Shown piece by piece: positions 16,875 through 24,606 of a DNA stretch of 64,000 nucleotides (positions are counted from its first letter, which is position 1; each line of letters opens with the position of its first letter). The stretch is taken from NCBI GenBank assembly GCA_050014015.1, contig JBEKEC010000020.1, positions 12,191 to 76,190 of the forward strand, written 5' to 3'. The notes beneath the pieces are model-generated. The model saw only the letters and a list, made by a program, of their open reading frames with translations. It was not told the origin of the DNA and ran no database searches. Made by a program: the position numbers and the translations under genes. The DNA comes from PALSA-1353 sp050014015. Lineage in GTDB: Bacteria; Planctomycetota; Phycisphaerae; Tepidisphaerales; Tepidisphaeraceae.

Positions 16875-17588
16875 ATGCAAGGAGTAAGGTTCGCACCACG
16901 TTTTAGCTCCTTCAAGAGATGGTTGATATTCGGTTTGACACTAGCGTTCATATCGTCTGGACGTAGCGCGTCTGCCGACTCCCTGTTGAAATCTTTGGCC
17001 GTTGACGCTGCGGCGAAAGCACTTTCACTTCTGCCAACCTGGTTAGGGGGCGAGACTCAGGAGCAAGAGGACTCCGTAATCCGCCTTGAGCAACTGCTGG
17101 AAGACCAGGAAGGAACCAAGATCCCGCTAGCTTTCGTCGGCAGCACTTACATCGATGGCTCCCTTGCCGATAATGCATTCCCCATGTATACTCCAACTTT
17201 GTCGGCAGATCTCACGTTTTCCTGGCACGATCCGAGCACGGGACTACCCACGAGTGGCCCTGCGGTTAGCGCCGTTCAGTACTACGTGTGGAACGGGATG
17301 ACCGAATCTTTAGACCTATCGTCGGCCTGGACTCTGCTGGGTACTTCCAGCGACTCTGCATCCGGATTTGAGGTGTCCTATTCCTTTCCGTTCGGCGAGG
17401 ATATCTTTCTGAGTGCCCCGCTGGATACCTCCGGTCAGCCAATCGTTATAAACGGCGTGGATGGCTACAACGATGCGGAGAGCATCGCAATGAATACTGT
17501 TCCCGTTCCCGAACCCGCGTCTATGGCGTCGCTGGCGGTTGGTGCGTTGGGATTCATGAAGCGGCCGATTCGTCGGAGCAGCAAGTAG
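16875..17588 (+). CDS. PEP-CTERM secreted protein 5
   Basis: A 237-residue exported protein with signal peptide core LIFGLTLAFISSGRSASA and C-terminal VPVPEPASMASLAVGALGFM then KRPIRRSSK. It resembles PEP-CTERM protein 3 in length and in several blocks (SADLTFSWHDPSTGLPTSGP against ISIDFGFVDPATGLYTAGPP). The ribosome site GAGGAGG is part of the short leader repeat shared with genes 3 and 4. Only 77 bases separate it from gene 4 and no promoter module is seen, so it is probably co-transcribed with it. Function unknown beyond surface sorting. Confidence 0.87.
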   Translation: MQGVRFAPRFSSFKRWLIFGLTLAFISSGRSASADSLLKSLAVDAAAKALSLLPTWLGGETQEQEDSVIRLEQLLEDQEGTKIPLAFVGSTYIDGSLADNAFPMYTPTLSADLTFSWHDPSTGLPTSGPAVSAVQYYVWNGMTESLDLSSAWTLLGTSSDSASGFEVSYSFPFGEDIFLSAPLDTSGQPIVINGVDGYNDAESIAMNTVPVPEPASMASLAVGALGFMKRPIRRSSK

Positions 17589-17725
17589 GGCGCTGCGCGA
17601 GAAAGCAGAACAGTGGACAATGGATAGTGGATAGTGAATGGGGGGCGATGCGCGCCCGTTGCAGTCCAATTCATCGAGTTCATTTCCTACCCTGAACGAG
17701 CGCGAGCGGCTAAGATGGGGGTTCC

Positions 17726-18469
17726 ATGGAAAAGCAAATGAGCCAGACCGCAGCCGCTCCTTCGGCGCAGGCCGGGGTGCGGCCGATCACGCGGCAATTC
17801 GTGAACTTCGCGTGCTTCAAGGTGGATCCGGCGATTCGGCGGTTGCCGGACCTGGAGAAGGAACAGGCCCGCGCCCAGTTCGCGGCGATTTTCAGTCAGC
17901 CGCGGCCGGGATTGCTGTGTTTGTCCTACAGCACGGTCGGGCTGCGCGGTGACGCGGACTTCGTGCTCTGGCGGATTTCCGCCGGGACCGAGGAATTCCA
18001 GGCCCAGACGCAGGCGATCAATCGTTCGCGTCTGGGCGGGTATCTGAGCACGCCGCATTCCTTCGTGTCGATGACCAAGCGCAGCACGTACATTGACAAA
18101 GTCGATCCGTTCCACACGGGGCAGAGCCGGACGCATCTCGTTCCGGGCCAGCGGAAATATCTGTTCATCTATCCGTTTGTAAAGACGCGGGCATGGTATC
18201 TTCTGCCACTGGAGGAGCGTCAGGCGATCATGGACGTGCACATCAAGATCGGCAACAAGTATCCGAGCGTGAAGCTGAACACGACGTACAGTTTCGGGCT
18301 GGACGATCAGGAATTCGTGGTGGCGTTCGAGACGGACGAGCCGGCGGATTTCCTGGATTTGGTGATGGAGTTGCGGGAAACCGAAAGCAGCAAATACACG
18401 CTGCGCGACACGCCGATCTTCACCTGCGTTCAGACGCCGATGGAGGGAATTCTGGAACAATTATTCTGA
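17726..18469 (+). CDS. hemQ: Coproheme decarboxylase / chlorite-dismutase family (HemQ-like)
   Basis: A 247-residue member of the chlorite dismutase family in its HemQ/ChdC branch, which converts iron-coproporphyrin III to heme b in the last step of the coproporphyrin-dependent pathway. The signature IYPFVKTRAWYLLPLEERQ holds the catalytic Tyr (about residue 149). The proximal heme-ligand His is expected in MDVHIKIGNKYP (His172), and YSFGLDDQEFVVAFETDEP completes the second ferredoxin-like half. No chlorite-detoxification neighbours are present, which favours the heme biosynthesis role. No signal peptide. Start could be 17726 or the ATG four codons on. No other hem genes are adjacent. Confidence 0.88.
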   Translation: MEKQMSQTAAAPSAQAGVRPITRQFVNFACFKVDPAIRRLPDLEKEQARAQFAAIFSQPRPGLLCLSYSTVGLRGDADFVLWRISAGTEEFQAQTQAINRSRLGGYLSTPHSFVSMTKRSTYIDKVDPFHTGQSRTHLVPGQRKYLFIYPFVKTRAWYLLPLEERQAIMDVHIKIGNKYPSVKLNTTYSFGLDDQEFVVAFETDEPADFLDLVMELRETESSKYTLRDTPIFTCVQTPMEGILEQLF

Positions 18470-18538
18470 CAGGAGATCGCACGAAATGAGATATGCAATC
18501 GCGTTGGGCGTTGCCAAAGATTTTTGCAGGCTCGGAAG

Positions 18539-18584
18539 AACCCCCACCCCAACCCTCCCCCTGAGTACAGGGGGAGGGGGAAAA
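18539..18584. repeat. CCCTCCCCCTG palindrome, dispersed C-rich repeat
   Basis: CCCTCCCCCTG (18553-18563), AGTA, CAGGGGGAGGG (18568-18578) form a perfect 11-bp hairpin, preceded by CCCCCACCCCAA. The same element occurs twice in opposite orientations at 62099-62206. Here it lies just before the alpha-galactosidase start; the frame stays open through it, but this is not evidence that it is translated. Confidence 0.85.
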
Positions 18585-18605
18585 GGGCGGATTCCGCAAA
18601 ACATT

Positions 18606-20582
18606 ATGGCAGCGCCCATTGCGTTTCTGGCGCTTTTATTGACGAGCAGCCTCACCCTGGCCGACAGCGTTCGGCTGGAAGAGCTTCCGCTGGACGCCCT
18701 GCATCAGGATTACGGAGCTCCCATGGCGGGCAAGAGCGTCGACGGAAATCCCCTATCCATCGGCGGGCAAAAATTCCAACACGGTTTGGGGAGCCATGCG
18801 ACGGCGATCTGGCTGATCGACCTTGGCGGGACCGCCACGCGATTTACCGCGAGGGTGGGGTTGGATGATGAAGTCACCATCGCTCAATTCCCGACGTGGA
18901 GAAACATCGATTTCAAAGTCGTCGGCGACCACAAAACCCTGTTTTTATCCGGGCCGATCAGGCGAGGTGATCCGGCCAAACCGATTGACGTGGATTTGAG
19001 CGGGGTTCATGACCTGTTTCTGGAAATTGAAGCGGGCGGATCGATTGATTTCGCGCACGCCGACTGGGCGGACGGGCAAATCACCTACTCGGGCAAGCGT
19101 CCGACGCCGATGGCGTTGCCCGAAGAACCGCCGGCGGAGATTCTGACTCCCAAGCCGCCCGCAACGCCCAGGATCAACGGGGCCCGGGTGTTCGGGGTTC
19201 GGCCCGGACATCCGGCGCTGTACACCATTGCCGCGACGGGCGAGCGGCCAATGACGTTCTCGGCCCAGGGTTTGCCCGCGGGGCTTTCGCTTGATGCCGG
19301 CACGGGGCGGATCACGGGCATCGCCGACGCAGCCGGAGAATCGGTCGTCAAGCTCAAGGCGAGCAACGCATTGGGAAGCGATGAGCGCGAGCTTCGGATT
19401 GAAGTCGGGGACAGGATTGCGCTGACGCCGCCGATGGGATGGAACAGTTGGAATTGTTTCGCCGGCGCGGTGAGTGACGGGAAAGTTCGCGCCGCCGCGG
19501 ATGCCATGGTCAATTCCGGGCTGATCAACCACGGTTGGACGTACGTCAACATAGATGATTGCTGGGAGATCCGCGCGTCGGCGCCGCCTGAAAAGCGCCG
19601 CGCTCCGGACGGGCACGTTCTCACCAACGCCAAGTTTCCCGACATGAAGGCGCTGGCGGATTACATTCATTCCAAAGGCCTGCGGGCGGGATTATATTCC
19701 TCGCCCGGTCCGGCCACCTGCGGTGGATTCACCGCCAGCTACGGATTCGAGCAGAAGGATGCCGAGCAATATTCCCAATGGGGTTTTGACTATCTGAAGT
19801 ATGATTGGTGTTCATACGGCGGGATCGCGGACAAAATCCGCAAGGGGCCGAATCCACCGCCCGAACCTGAAATCCTGCGGCATCCCTACCTCGTAATGCG
19901 GGACGCCCTGCTGCGGCAAAACCGAGACGTTCTTTTCAGCTTTTGCCAGTACGGCATGGGCAACGTCTGGGAATGGGGCGAGCAGGCGGGCGGGAACTGC
20001 TGGCGGACCACGGGCGACATCAGCGACAACTGGGGCAGCATGACGCGCAACGGCTTCGGCGAAGCCGGGCACGAAAAATTCGCCGGACCGGGGCATTGGA
20101 ACGATCCGGACATGCTGGTGGTGGGGAAGGTCGGCTGGGGACCGTCGCTGCACGCGACCCATCTGTCTGGCAACGAGCAATATACGCACATCACCCTTTG
20201 GTGCCTGCTTTGCTCCCCCCTGCTGATCGGCTGCGACATGACGCAGATGGATGATTTCACGCTCAATCTTTTGACCAACGACGAAGTGCTTGCCGTGAAC
20301 CAGGACGCGCTGGGAAACCAGGCGTCGCGCGTGGCCAAGGGGGACGACACCGAGGTCTGGGCAAAGAATCTCCAGGACGGGACCAAGGCCGTGGGCCTTT
20401 TCAACCGCGGGGAAATGCCCGAAATGGTGACGGTCAAGTGGTCGGATTTGGCCCTGGACGGCAAGCAGCCGGTCCGCGATTTATGGCGACAAAAGGATTT
20501 GGGTGATTTCGACGGGCAGTATGAATGCCAAGTCCCCCGCCACGGAGTGGTGCTGGTCCGGGTTGGACAGGCAAGGCAATAG
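18606..20582 (+). CDS. Secreted GH27 alpha-galactosidase with NPCBM and Ig-like domains
   Basis: A 658-residue exported glycoside hydrolase. Signal peptide MAAPIAFLALLLTSSLTLA comes first. Residues about 20-160 are an NPCBM carbohydrate-binding domain (FQHGLGSHATAIWLIDLGG). Residues about 190-275 are a putative Ig domain (GLPAGLSLDAGTGRITG). The GH27 barrel starts at TPPMGWNSWNCFAG with NIDDCWE; the nucleophile Asp is in YLKYDWCSYGG and the acid/base Asp in TTGDISDNWGS. It should cleave terminal alpha-galactosides outside the cytoplasm, likely in plant polysaccharide use. I start at ATG 18606 because the open frame upstream (to 18486) runs through the C-rich repeat and lacks signal-peptide character. 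Confidence 0.92.
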   Translation: MAAPIAFLALLLTSSLTLADSVRLEELPLDALHQDYGAPMAGKSVDGNPLSIGGQKFQHGLGSHATAIWLIDLGGTATRFTARVGLDDEVTIAQFPTWRNIDFKVVGDHKTLFLSGPIRRGDPAKPIDVDLSGVHDLFLEIEAGGSIDFAHADWADGQITYSGKRPTPMALPEEPPAEILTPKPPATPRINGARVFGVRPGHPALYTIAATGERPMTFSAQGLPAGLSLDAGTGRITGIADAAGESVVKLKASNALGSDERELRIEVGDRIALTPPMGWNSWNCFAGAVSDGKVRAAADAMVNSGLINHGWTYVNIDDCWEIRASAPPEKRRAPDGHVLTNAKFPDMKALADYIHSKGLRAGLYSSPGPATCGGFTASYGFEQKDAEQYSQWGFDYLKYDWCSYGGIADKIRKGPNPPPEPEILRHPYLVMRDALLRQNRDVLFSFCQYGMGNVWEWGEQAGGNCWRTTGDISDNWGSMTRNGFGEAGHEKFAGPGHWNDPDMLVVGKVGWGPSLHATHLSGNEQYTHITLWCLLCSPLLIGCDMTQMDDFTLNLLTNDEVLAVNQDALGNQASRVAKGDDTEVWAKNLQDGTKAVGLFNRGEMPEMVTVKWSDLALDGKQPVRDLWRQKDLGDFDGQYECQVPRHGVVLVRVGQARQ

Positions 20583-20745
20583 GGATCGATTTGGGGCCGA
20601 AAACGCCGCGCAAGTGCCGCCGCTGAACAGATTGCGGTTTCCCGGGAGATATCCCCCCAATTCACTGGCCAGGCGGGTTGCGATATGGTATGCTTTGTCG
20701 GTCAAATCTTGGGCTGAGAGCAAGAAATCAAATCGGGAGGATGTC

Positions 20746-21228
20746 ATGATTGAGAGTCGGCCTGGCATCGCGCAAGGAACTCATACTACGAATCCGACGG
20801 TAGCGCCGACGCTACGGCCGCCTGCGCCGTCGTCGGGGATCAGCCTGCGTCCGCAGTCGGCGGGTATCGCCCCGCCGCCGGTTGCACCGACCCGCCCGCC
20901 GCACGCCGAAGAGCCGCTGACCCTGGTGACCGAGGAAAAGCCCGGCACCCCCGAAGCAGCCAAGAGCAAGATTCACAACATCTCCGCAGCTTCTTCCCTG
21001 GTGCAGCACACCTACAAGCGACCGACGAATACGGACAAGACCGGCGCGGTGCGCATGCGGACGTTCCATTGCCGGCTCAGCGAGCAAGGCGTGGAGTATC
21101 TCGATCAGACCATCAACGACTGGCTGGAAGCGCATCCCGACATCGAAGTGAAATTCACGGCCAGCACGATCGGCATGTGGGACGGCAAGCTCAAGGAACC
21201 GACGCTGATTATCAACGTGTGGTATTGA
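20746..21228 (+). CDS. Small unknown protein with Pro-rich N-terminus
   Basis: A 160-residue protein. The first about 85 residues are Pro/Thr/Ala-rich and probably disordered. The last about 65 (RMRTFHCRLSEQGVEYLDQT through IINVWY) look like one compact alpha/beta domain: a strand, a helix ending NDWLEAHPDIEV, then strands. The shape recalls small sporulation-type Cse60/DUF2758 proteins, but this is only a visual impression. The start at 20746 follows GGGAGG five bases earlier; another ATG at 20741 is out of frame. It stands between the alpha-galactosidase and a convergent TPR gene. Function unknown. Confidence 0.65.
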   Translation: MIESRPGIAQGTHTTNPTVAPTLRPPAPSSGISLRPQSAGIAPPPVAPTRPPHAEEPLTLVTEEKPGTPEAAKSKIHNISAASSLVQHTYKRPTNTDKTGAVRMRTFHCRLSEQGVEYLDQTINDWLEAHPDIEVKFTASTIGMWDGKLKEPTLIINVWY

Positions 21229-21265
21229 GCGCGAATTGCCGAAGCTCGCGGGCTGCGGTCCGCGG

Positions 21266-23701
21266 TCATTTGGAATTCCGGCCGCACCAGGCCGTCCACA
21301 TCGATCGATACGCCGACTCCACGTCCCGGGCGAAGCGCGGGGCGTCCATCAGGGGCGAACGGCGCATCCTTTGGCGCAGCTCCGAGCGAAGCTGACCGAG
21401 GCGGTCCATATCCGCGGCCAATTCCACCGCGATGCGCACGTACTCTTCGGGCGTCCGCGCAGCCAGTTCATGCAATCCGAGATTGCTCAATTGGCTTAAT
21501 CCCGCCCTTCCCACCGCCCAAGCTCCGGCCAACGTAATCACCGGCACACCCATCCAAAGCGAATCCAGGCTGGTGGTGTGCCCGTTGTACGGCGTGGTAT
21601 CGAGTCCCACGTCGATGCCATGGTACACCTGGAGATATTGTTCGCGCTGCTGATGGTCGGCGAATTCGATGCGGTCGGCGGACACCCCGAGTTTCGCCAG
21701 GCGATCGGCCGTGCGTCGCCGCGTCTGGCCTTTCGGCGCCAGAAGCAAGAGACGGGACTTGGGAACTCCCCGCAACACCCGCGCCCAGAGTTGCAGAACG
21801 CCGTCGTTGACCTTGCAGAAGTTGTTCAGGCAACCAAACGTGACGTATCCCGCGGATCGTGCTGGAAGCGGGTTGACCTGGGGAATCGCGTCCAATCCGG
21901 CGGTCATGGCCGGCTCGTCATAGCACCAAAAGCTGCTGGAAAGCCGCATGGGTTTTTCAACGTAATCCGATCGATCGGCATCCGGCGGATCGAGCAGCGG
22001 ATCGGTGATCCGATAGTCGATCGTACTCAACCCCGTGCCGGCGGGGTATCCCGCGAAAGTCGCCTGCACCGGCGCCGGCTTGCGGGCCAACACCAACAAG
22101 CGGTTGCAAGCCAAATGCAGCGACAAATCGACGAGAATGTCGATTTTGTCCGCCCGAATCGTTTCCGCGACCCGGCGGTCCGTCATGCCGACGATATCCC
22201 GCCAGCAATCGGCGTAGCCACGGCATTGCTCCGTGAGCGAATCGCCCTGAATGACATCCGAATAGCAGAAAATCTCGAACCGCTCGTGATTGTGCTCCCG
22301 CAGCAGCGGCAGGACGTTCAACCCCACCACGTGCCGGCGGAAATAGGGCGCGATATAGCCGATCCGCAGACGGCGATCGCATTGAGGCGCGTTGCCGTGC
22401 GGACGGATTTCCCGCCGAAGCGGCTCGGCGTGCCGGCCGGCCCAGTCCGTTTGCTCGCGCAGAATAGCCGGGGGATCGGCGTTCGTATGGAAATGAAGCA
22501 GGTAAATCAGATTGCTGTGGGCCGCGTGATCCGGCCGAATCTCAATGGCGCGCCTGCAATGCCCAAGCGCCTCCTCCAATCGACCCTGATCCTTCAGCGC
22601 CACGGCCAGGTTGCCGTGCGCTTCGGCATATAACGGATTCAATTGCAAAGCGCGATGGTAATGCTCGACGGCCCGATCGAGGTCGCCTTGGTCTCTCAGG
22701 ATGTTGGCCAGGCTGTTGTGGGCTTCGGCGAAATCGGGATTCAGTTCAATGGCCGTGAGGCACTCGGCAATCGCGTCGGCGTGCCGGCCCGTTTCCCAGA
22801 GCGCGACTCCCAGATTGTTATGCGCCGCCGCGTAAGCGGGTTTGATATCGACGGCCCGCTGGTATGCCGCGACCGATTGCGTGAGTCGTCCCAGGCTTCG
22901 CAGTGTGTTTCCGAGGTTGTTATGCGCCTCGGCATATTCCGGCCGAAGTTCCAGCGCCCGCCGATGCGCCGCAACGGAATCATCGAGCGACCCCGCCTCG
23001 CGCAGGACGATGCCCAGATTGTTGAGGGCTTCGACGTGATTCGGATTGATTTGCAGCGCTTTCCGATATGTGGCGATCGCCTCGTCGATTGATCCCTTGC
23101 CCGACAGCGCGATGCCCAGGTTATTGAAGGCATCCCCATAATCAGGCTTCAGGGCGATGGCCTGGCGGCAGGCGGCGACGGCCTCATCAAACCGCCGGGC
23201 TTTGACATGACCGTTGCCGAGATTGCTGTGCGCCTCGGCGAAGGCGGGCTTGATCCTGATCGCCTCGCCAAACGCGGCATTGGCGGCTTCCAACTGCCCG
23301 GAAGCGCGAAGGGCAACCCCGAGGTTGTTATGCGCCTCGGCAAAATCCGGATTGAGTTTCAGCGCCTCGCGATAGGCCGCGATTGCTTCGTCGATTTTCC
23401 CGCAGCTTTTGAGGAGCTTCGCCAGGCTGTCGTAATAAGCAGCCGAGTTGGGTTTAATGCCGATGGCCCGGGAGACCAGTTCGATGCCCGCATCGACTTT
23501 CCCCGTTTGTCCGGACAACATCCCCAGCAAATGAAGAACGTCCGATTGATCCGGCAGATCAACCAGGACTTGACGGTATATCTTCTCCGCATCCGCAAGC
23601 CGGCCGGCCCGATGATGAAGCATCGCCGCCTCAATCGACAGCCGAACGTTCGTCGCGGCTTGTACGGCGGAGGGGCGACGTTGTTCCTCCAACTGGGTCA
23701 T
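21266..23701 (-). CDS. TPR protein fused to GT41 (O-GlcNAc-transferase/SPINDLY-like) domain, chromosomal copy
   Basis: An 811-residue protein. Residues about 25-405 are some eleven tetratricopeptide repeats (units such as PDFAEAHNNLGVALRASGQL). Residues about 430-800 are a GT41-type glycosyltransferase: RRHVVGLNVLPLLREHNHE, DILVDLSLHLACNRLLVLA, KPAPVQATFAGYPAGTGLST, and the nucleotide-sugar region YNGHTTSLDSLWMGVPVI. Family members add GlcNAc or fucose to Ser/Thr of proteins; the bacterial targets are mostly unknown. No signal peptide, so cytoplasmic. The TPR units here have diverged in DNA, unlike the related gene at 31849. Start at ATG 23701. Confidence 0.88.
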   Translation of the reverse strand: MTQLEEQRRPSAVQAATNVRLSIEAAMLHHRAGRLADAEKIYRQVLVDLPDQSDVLHLLGMLSGQTGKVDAGIELVSRAIGIKPNSAAYYDSLAKLLKSCGKIDEAIAAYREALKLNPDFAEAHNNLGVALRASGQLEAANAAFGEAIRIKPAFAEAHSNLGNGHVKARRFDEAVAACRQAIALKPDYGDAFNNLGIALSGKGSIDEAIATYRKALQINPNHVEALNNLGIVLREAGSLDDSVAAHRRALELRPEYAEAHNNLGNTLRSLGRLTQSVAAYQRAVDIKPAYAAAHNNLGVALWETGRHADAIAECLTAIELNPDFAEAHNSLANILRDQGDLDRAVEHYHRALQLNPLYAEAHGNLAVALKDQGRLEEALGHCRRAIEIRPDHAAHSNLIYLLHFHTNADPPAILREQTDWAGRHAEPLRREIRPHGNAPQCDRRLRIGYIAPYFRRHVVGLNVLPLLREHNHERFEIFCYSDVIQGDSLTEQCRGYADCWRDIVGMTDRRVAETIRADKIDILVDLSLHLACNRLLVLARKPAPVQATFAGYPAGTGLSTIDYRITDPLLDPPDADRSDYVEKPMRLSSSFWCYDEPAMTAGLDAIPQVNPLPARSAGYVTFGCLNNFCKVNDGVLQLWARVLRGVPKSRLLLLAPKGQTRRRTADRLAKLGVSADRIEFADHQQREQYLQVYHGIDVGLDTTPYNGHTTSLDSLWMGVPVITLAGAWAVGRAGLSQLSNLGLHELAARTPEEYVRIAVELAADMDRLGQLRSELRQRMRRSPLMDAPRFARDVESAYRSMWTAWCGRNSK

Positions 23702-23772
23702 GGTTGGCGACGATCCGCCGCCAGGCTAAACAGGTTATCGGCACTTGGGATGGGTTTTCAGGAGGATAGGCA

Positions 23773-24123
23773 TCAAACAAGCTGTAACTTTCGGGCATTT
23801 CTTGCCGGGCGCGGGCTGTCATCGAATTGTTTGATCCGCACGCTTTTATTGGGAAATCTGGCGACGATATGGACTTCCCCGCCCAATGCTTCAACGATCT
23901 TCTTAAGCGTGGAGATTTGCATATCATCCTGACTTTCCAGCTTGGAAAGCGATGGTTGCCTGATTCCAAGCACCTTGGCCAGTTCGCCTTGGCTCTTGCC
24001 TGCCAGCTTGCGAATCTCTGACAGCAGCAATTCAGCCAGCAATTCCTTGGTCCGGCGGTCCGCTCGGGCACGGGACTTGGCGCTCATCACGCGGCTGGCA
24101 AGTTCGTCAAAAGATTTGGCCAT
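23773..24123 (-). CDS. XRE-family antitoxin (HigA-like)
   Basis: A 116-residue protein whose middle (residues about 35-95) is a Cro/C1-type helix-turn-helix: EIRKLAGKSQGELAKVLGI then RQPSLSKLESQDDMQISTLK, followed by KKIVEALGGEVHIVARFP. This matches antitoxins of toxin-first HigBA-type modules. The antitoxin binds its partner and represses the shared promoter. The start lies one base after the stop of the upstream toxin gene, so the two are translationally coupled. The N-terminal 30 residues are charged and helical. Confidence 0.85.
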   Translation of the reverse strand: MAKSFDELASRVMSAKSRARADRRTKELLAELLLSEIRKLAGKSQGELAKVLGIRQPSLSKLESQDDMQISTLKKIVEALGGEVHIVARFPNKSVRIKQFDDSPRPARNARKLQLV

Positions 24124-24124
24124 G

Positions 24125-24502
24125 TCATTTACCCTTGCCTTTCTCTTTCAACCGTTTATTGATCTTCTCCAAATGCAATCTATATAACTTGTCTGCTTTG
24201 GCAATCAGTTGCTTATAGAATCGTCTCTCACTGATTCCGGACTTATCACCGCCAGTCAGCAAAATCGCCGTTCGCAATGGATCGAACGCGAAAGCCGCAC
24301 GAAGCACCGATCCGGCCGTATTTGCCCGAAGCTCCTTCATGTTCGCATAATCCGATCCATCGAGCGTATCCGCATGGGGCCGTTTAAGCTGCGGACCCAC
24401 AATCTTGAGCAGGCCGATCACCGCATAAAGCTCTTCCCGCTCTGTTTCATTCAAGCTGCGGAACCATGTGTCAAAATCTTCGGTCGTTTCAACTGCCCAC
24501 AT
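24125..24502 (-). CDS. RelE/HigB-type toxin (Gp49-like)
   Basis: A 125-residue protein of the RelE/ParE superfamily, phage-derived Gp49/HigB branch. Signature: TEDFDTWFRSLNETEREELYAVIGLL at the start, GSDYANMKELRANTAGSVLR in the core, and FAFDPLRTAILLTGGDKSG before the basic C-terminal helix (KINKRLKEKGKGK). Such toxins are ribosome-dependent mRNA interferases. Gene order toxin then antitoxin is the higBA arrangement. Nothing looks broken, so the pair is probably functional. Confidence 0.86.
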   Translation of the reverse strand: MWAVETTEDFDTWFRSLNETEREELYAVIGLLKIVGPQLKRPHADTLDGSDYANMKELRANTAGSVLRAAFAFDPLRTAILLTGGDKSGISERRFYKQLIAKADKLYRLHLEKINKRLKEKGKGK

Positions 24503-24606
24503 GACCCGAAATATAGCTTATTGGCTATGTTCCGTCAAGCCGAAATGCCGTCATCGGAGCGTCGATTTGGCCTTTGCGATGCAACGGTCTCCATTTCTTC
24601 GGAAAC

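Noticed and set aside
18486..18605. N-terminal extension of the alpha-galactosidase
   Set aside because: The open frame runs through a dispersed C-rich hairpin repeat; a good signal peptide starts at 18606.
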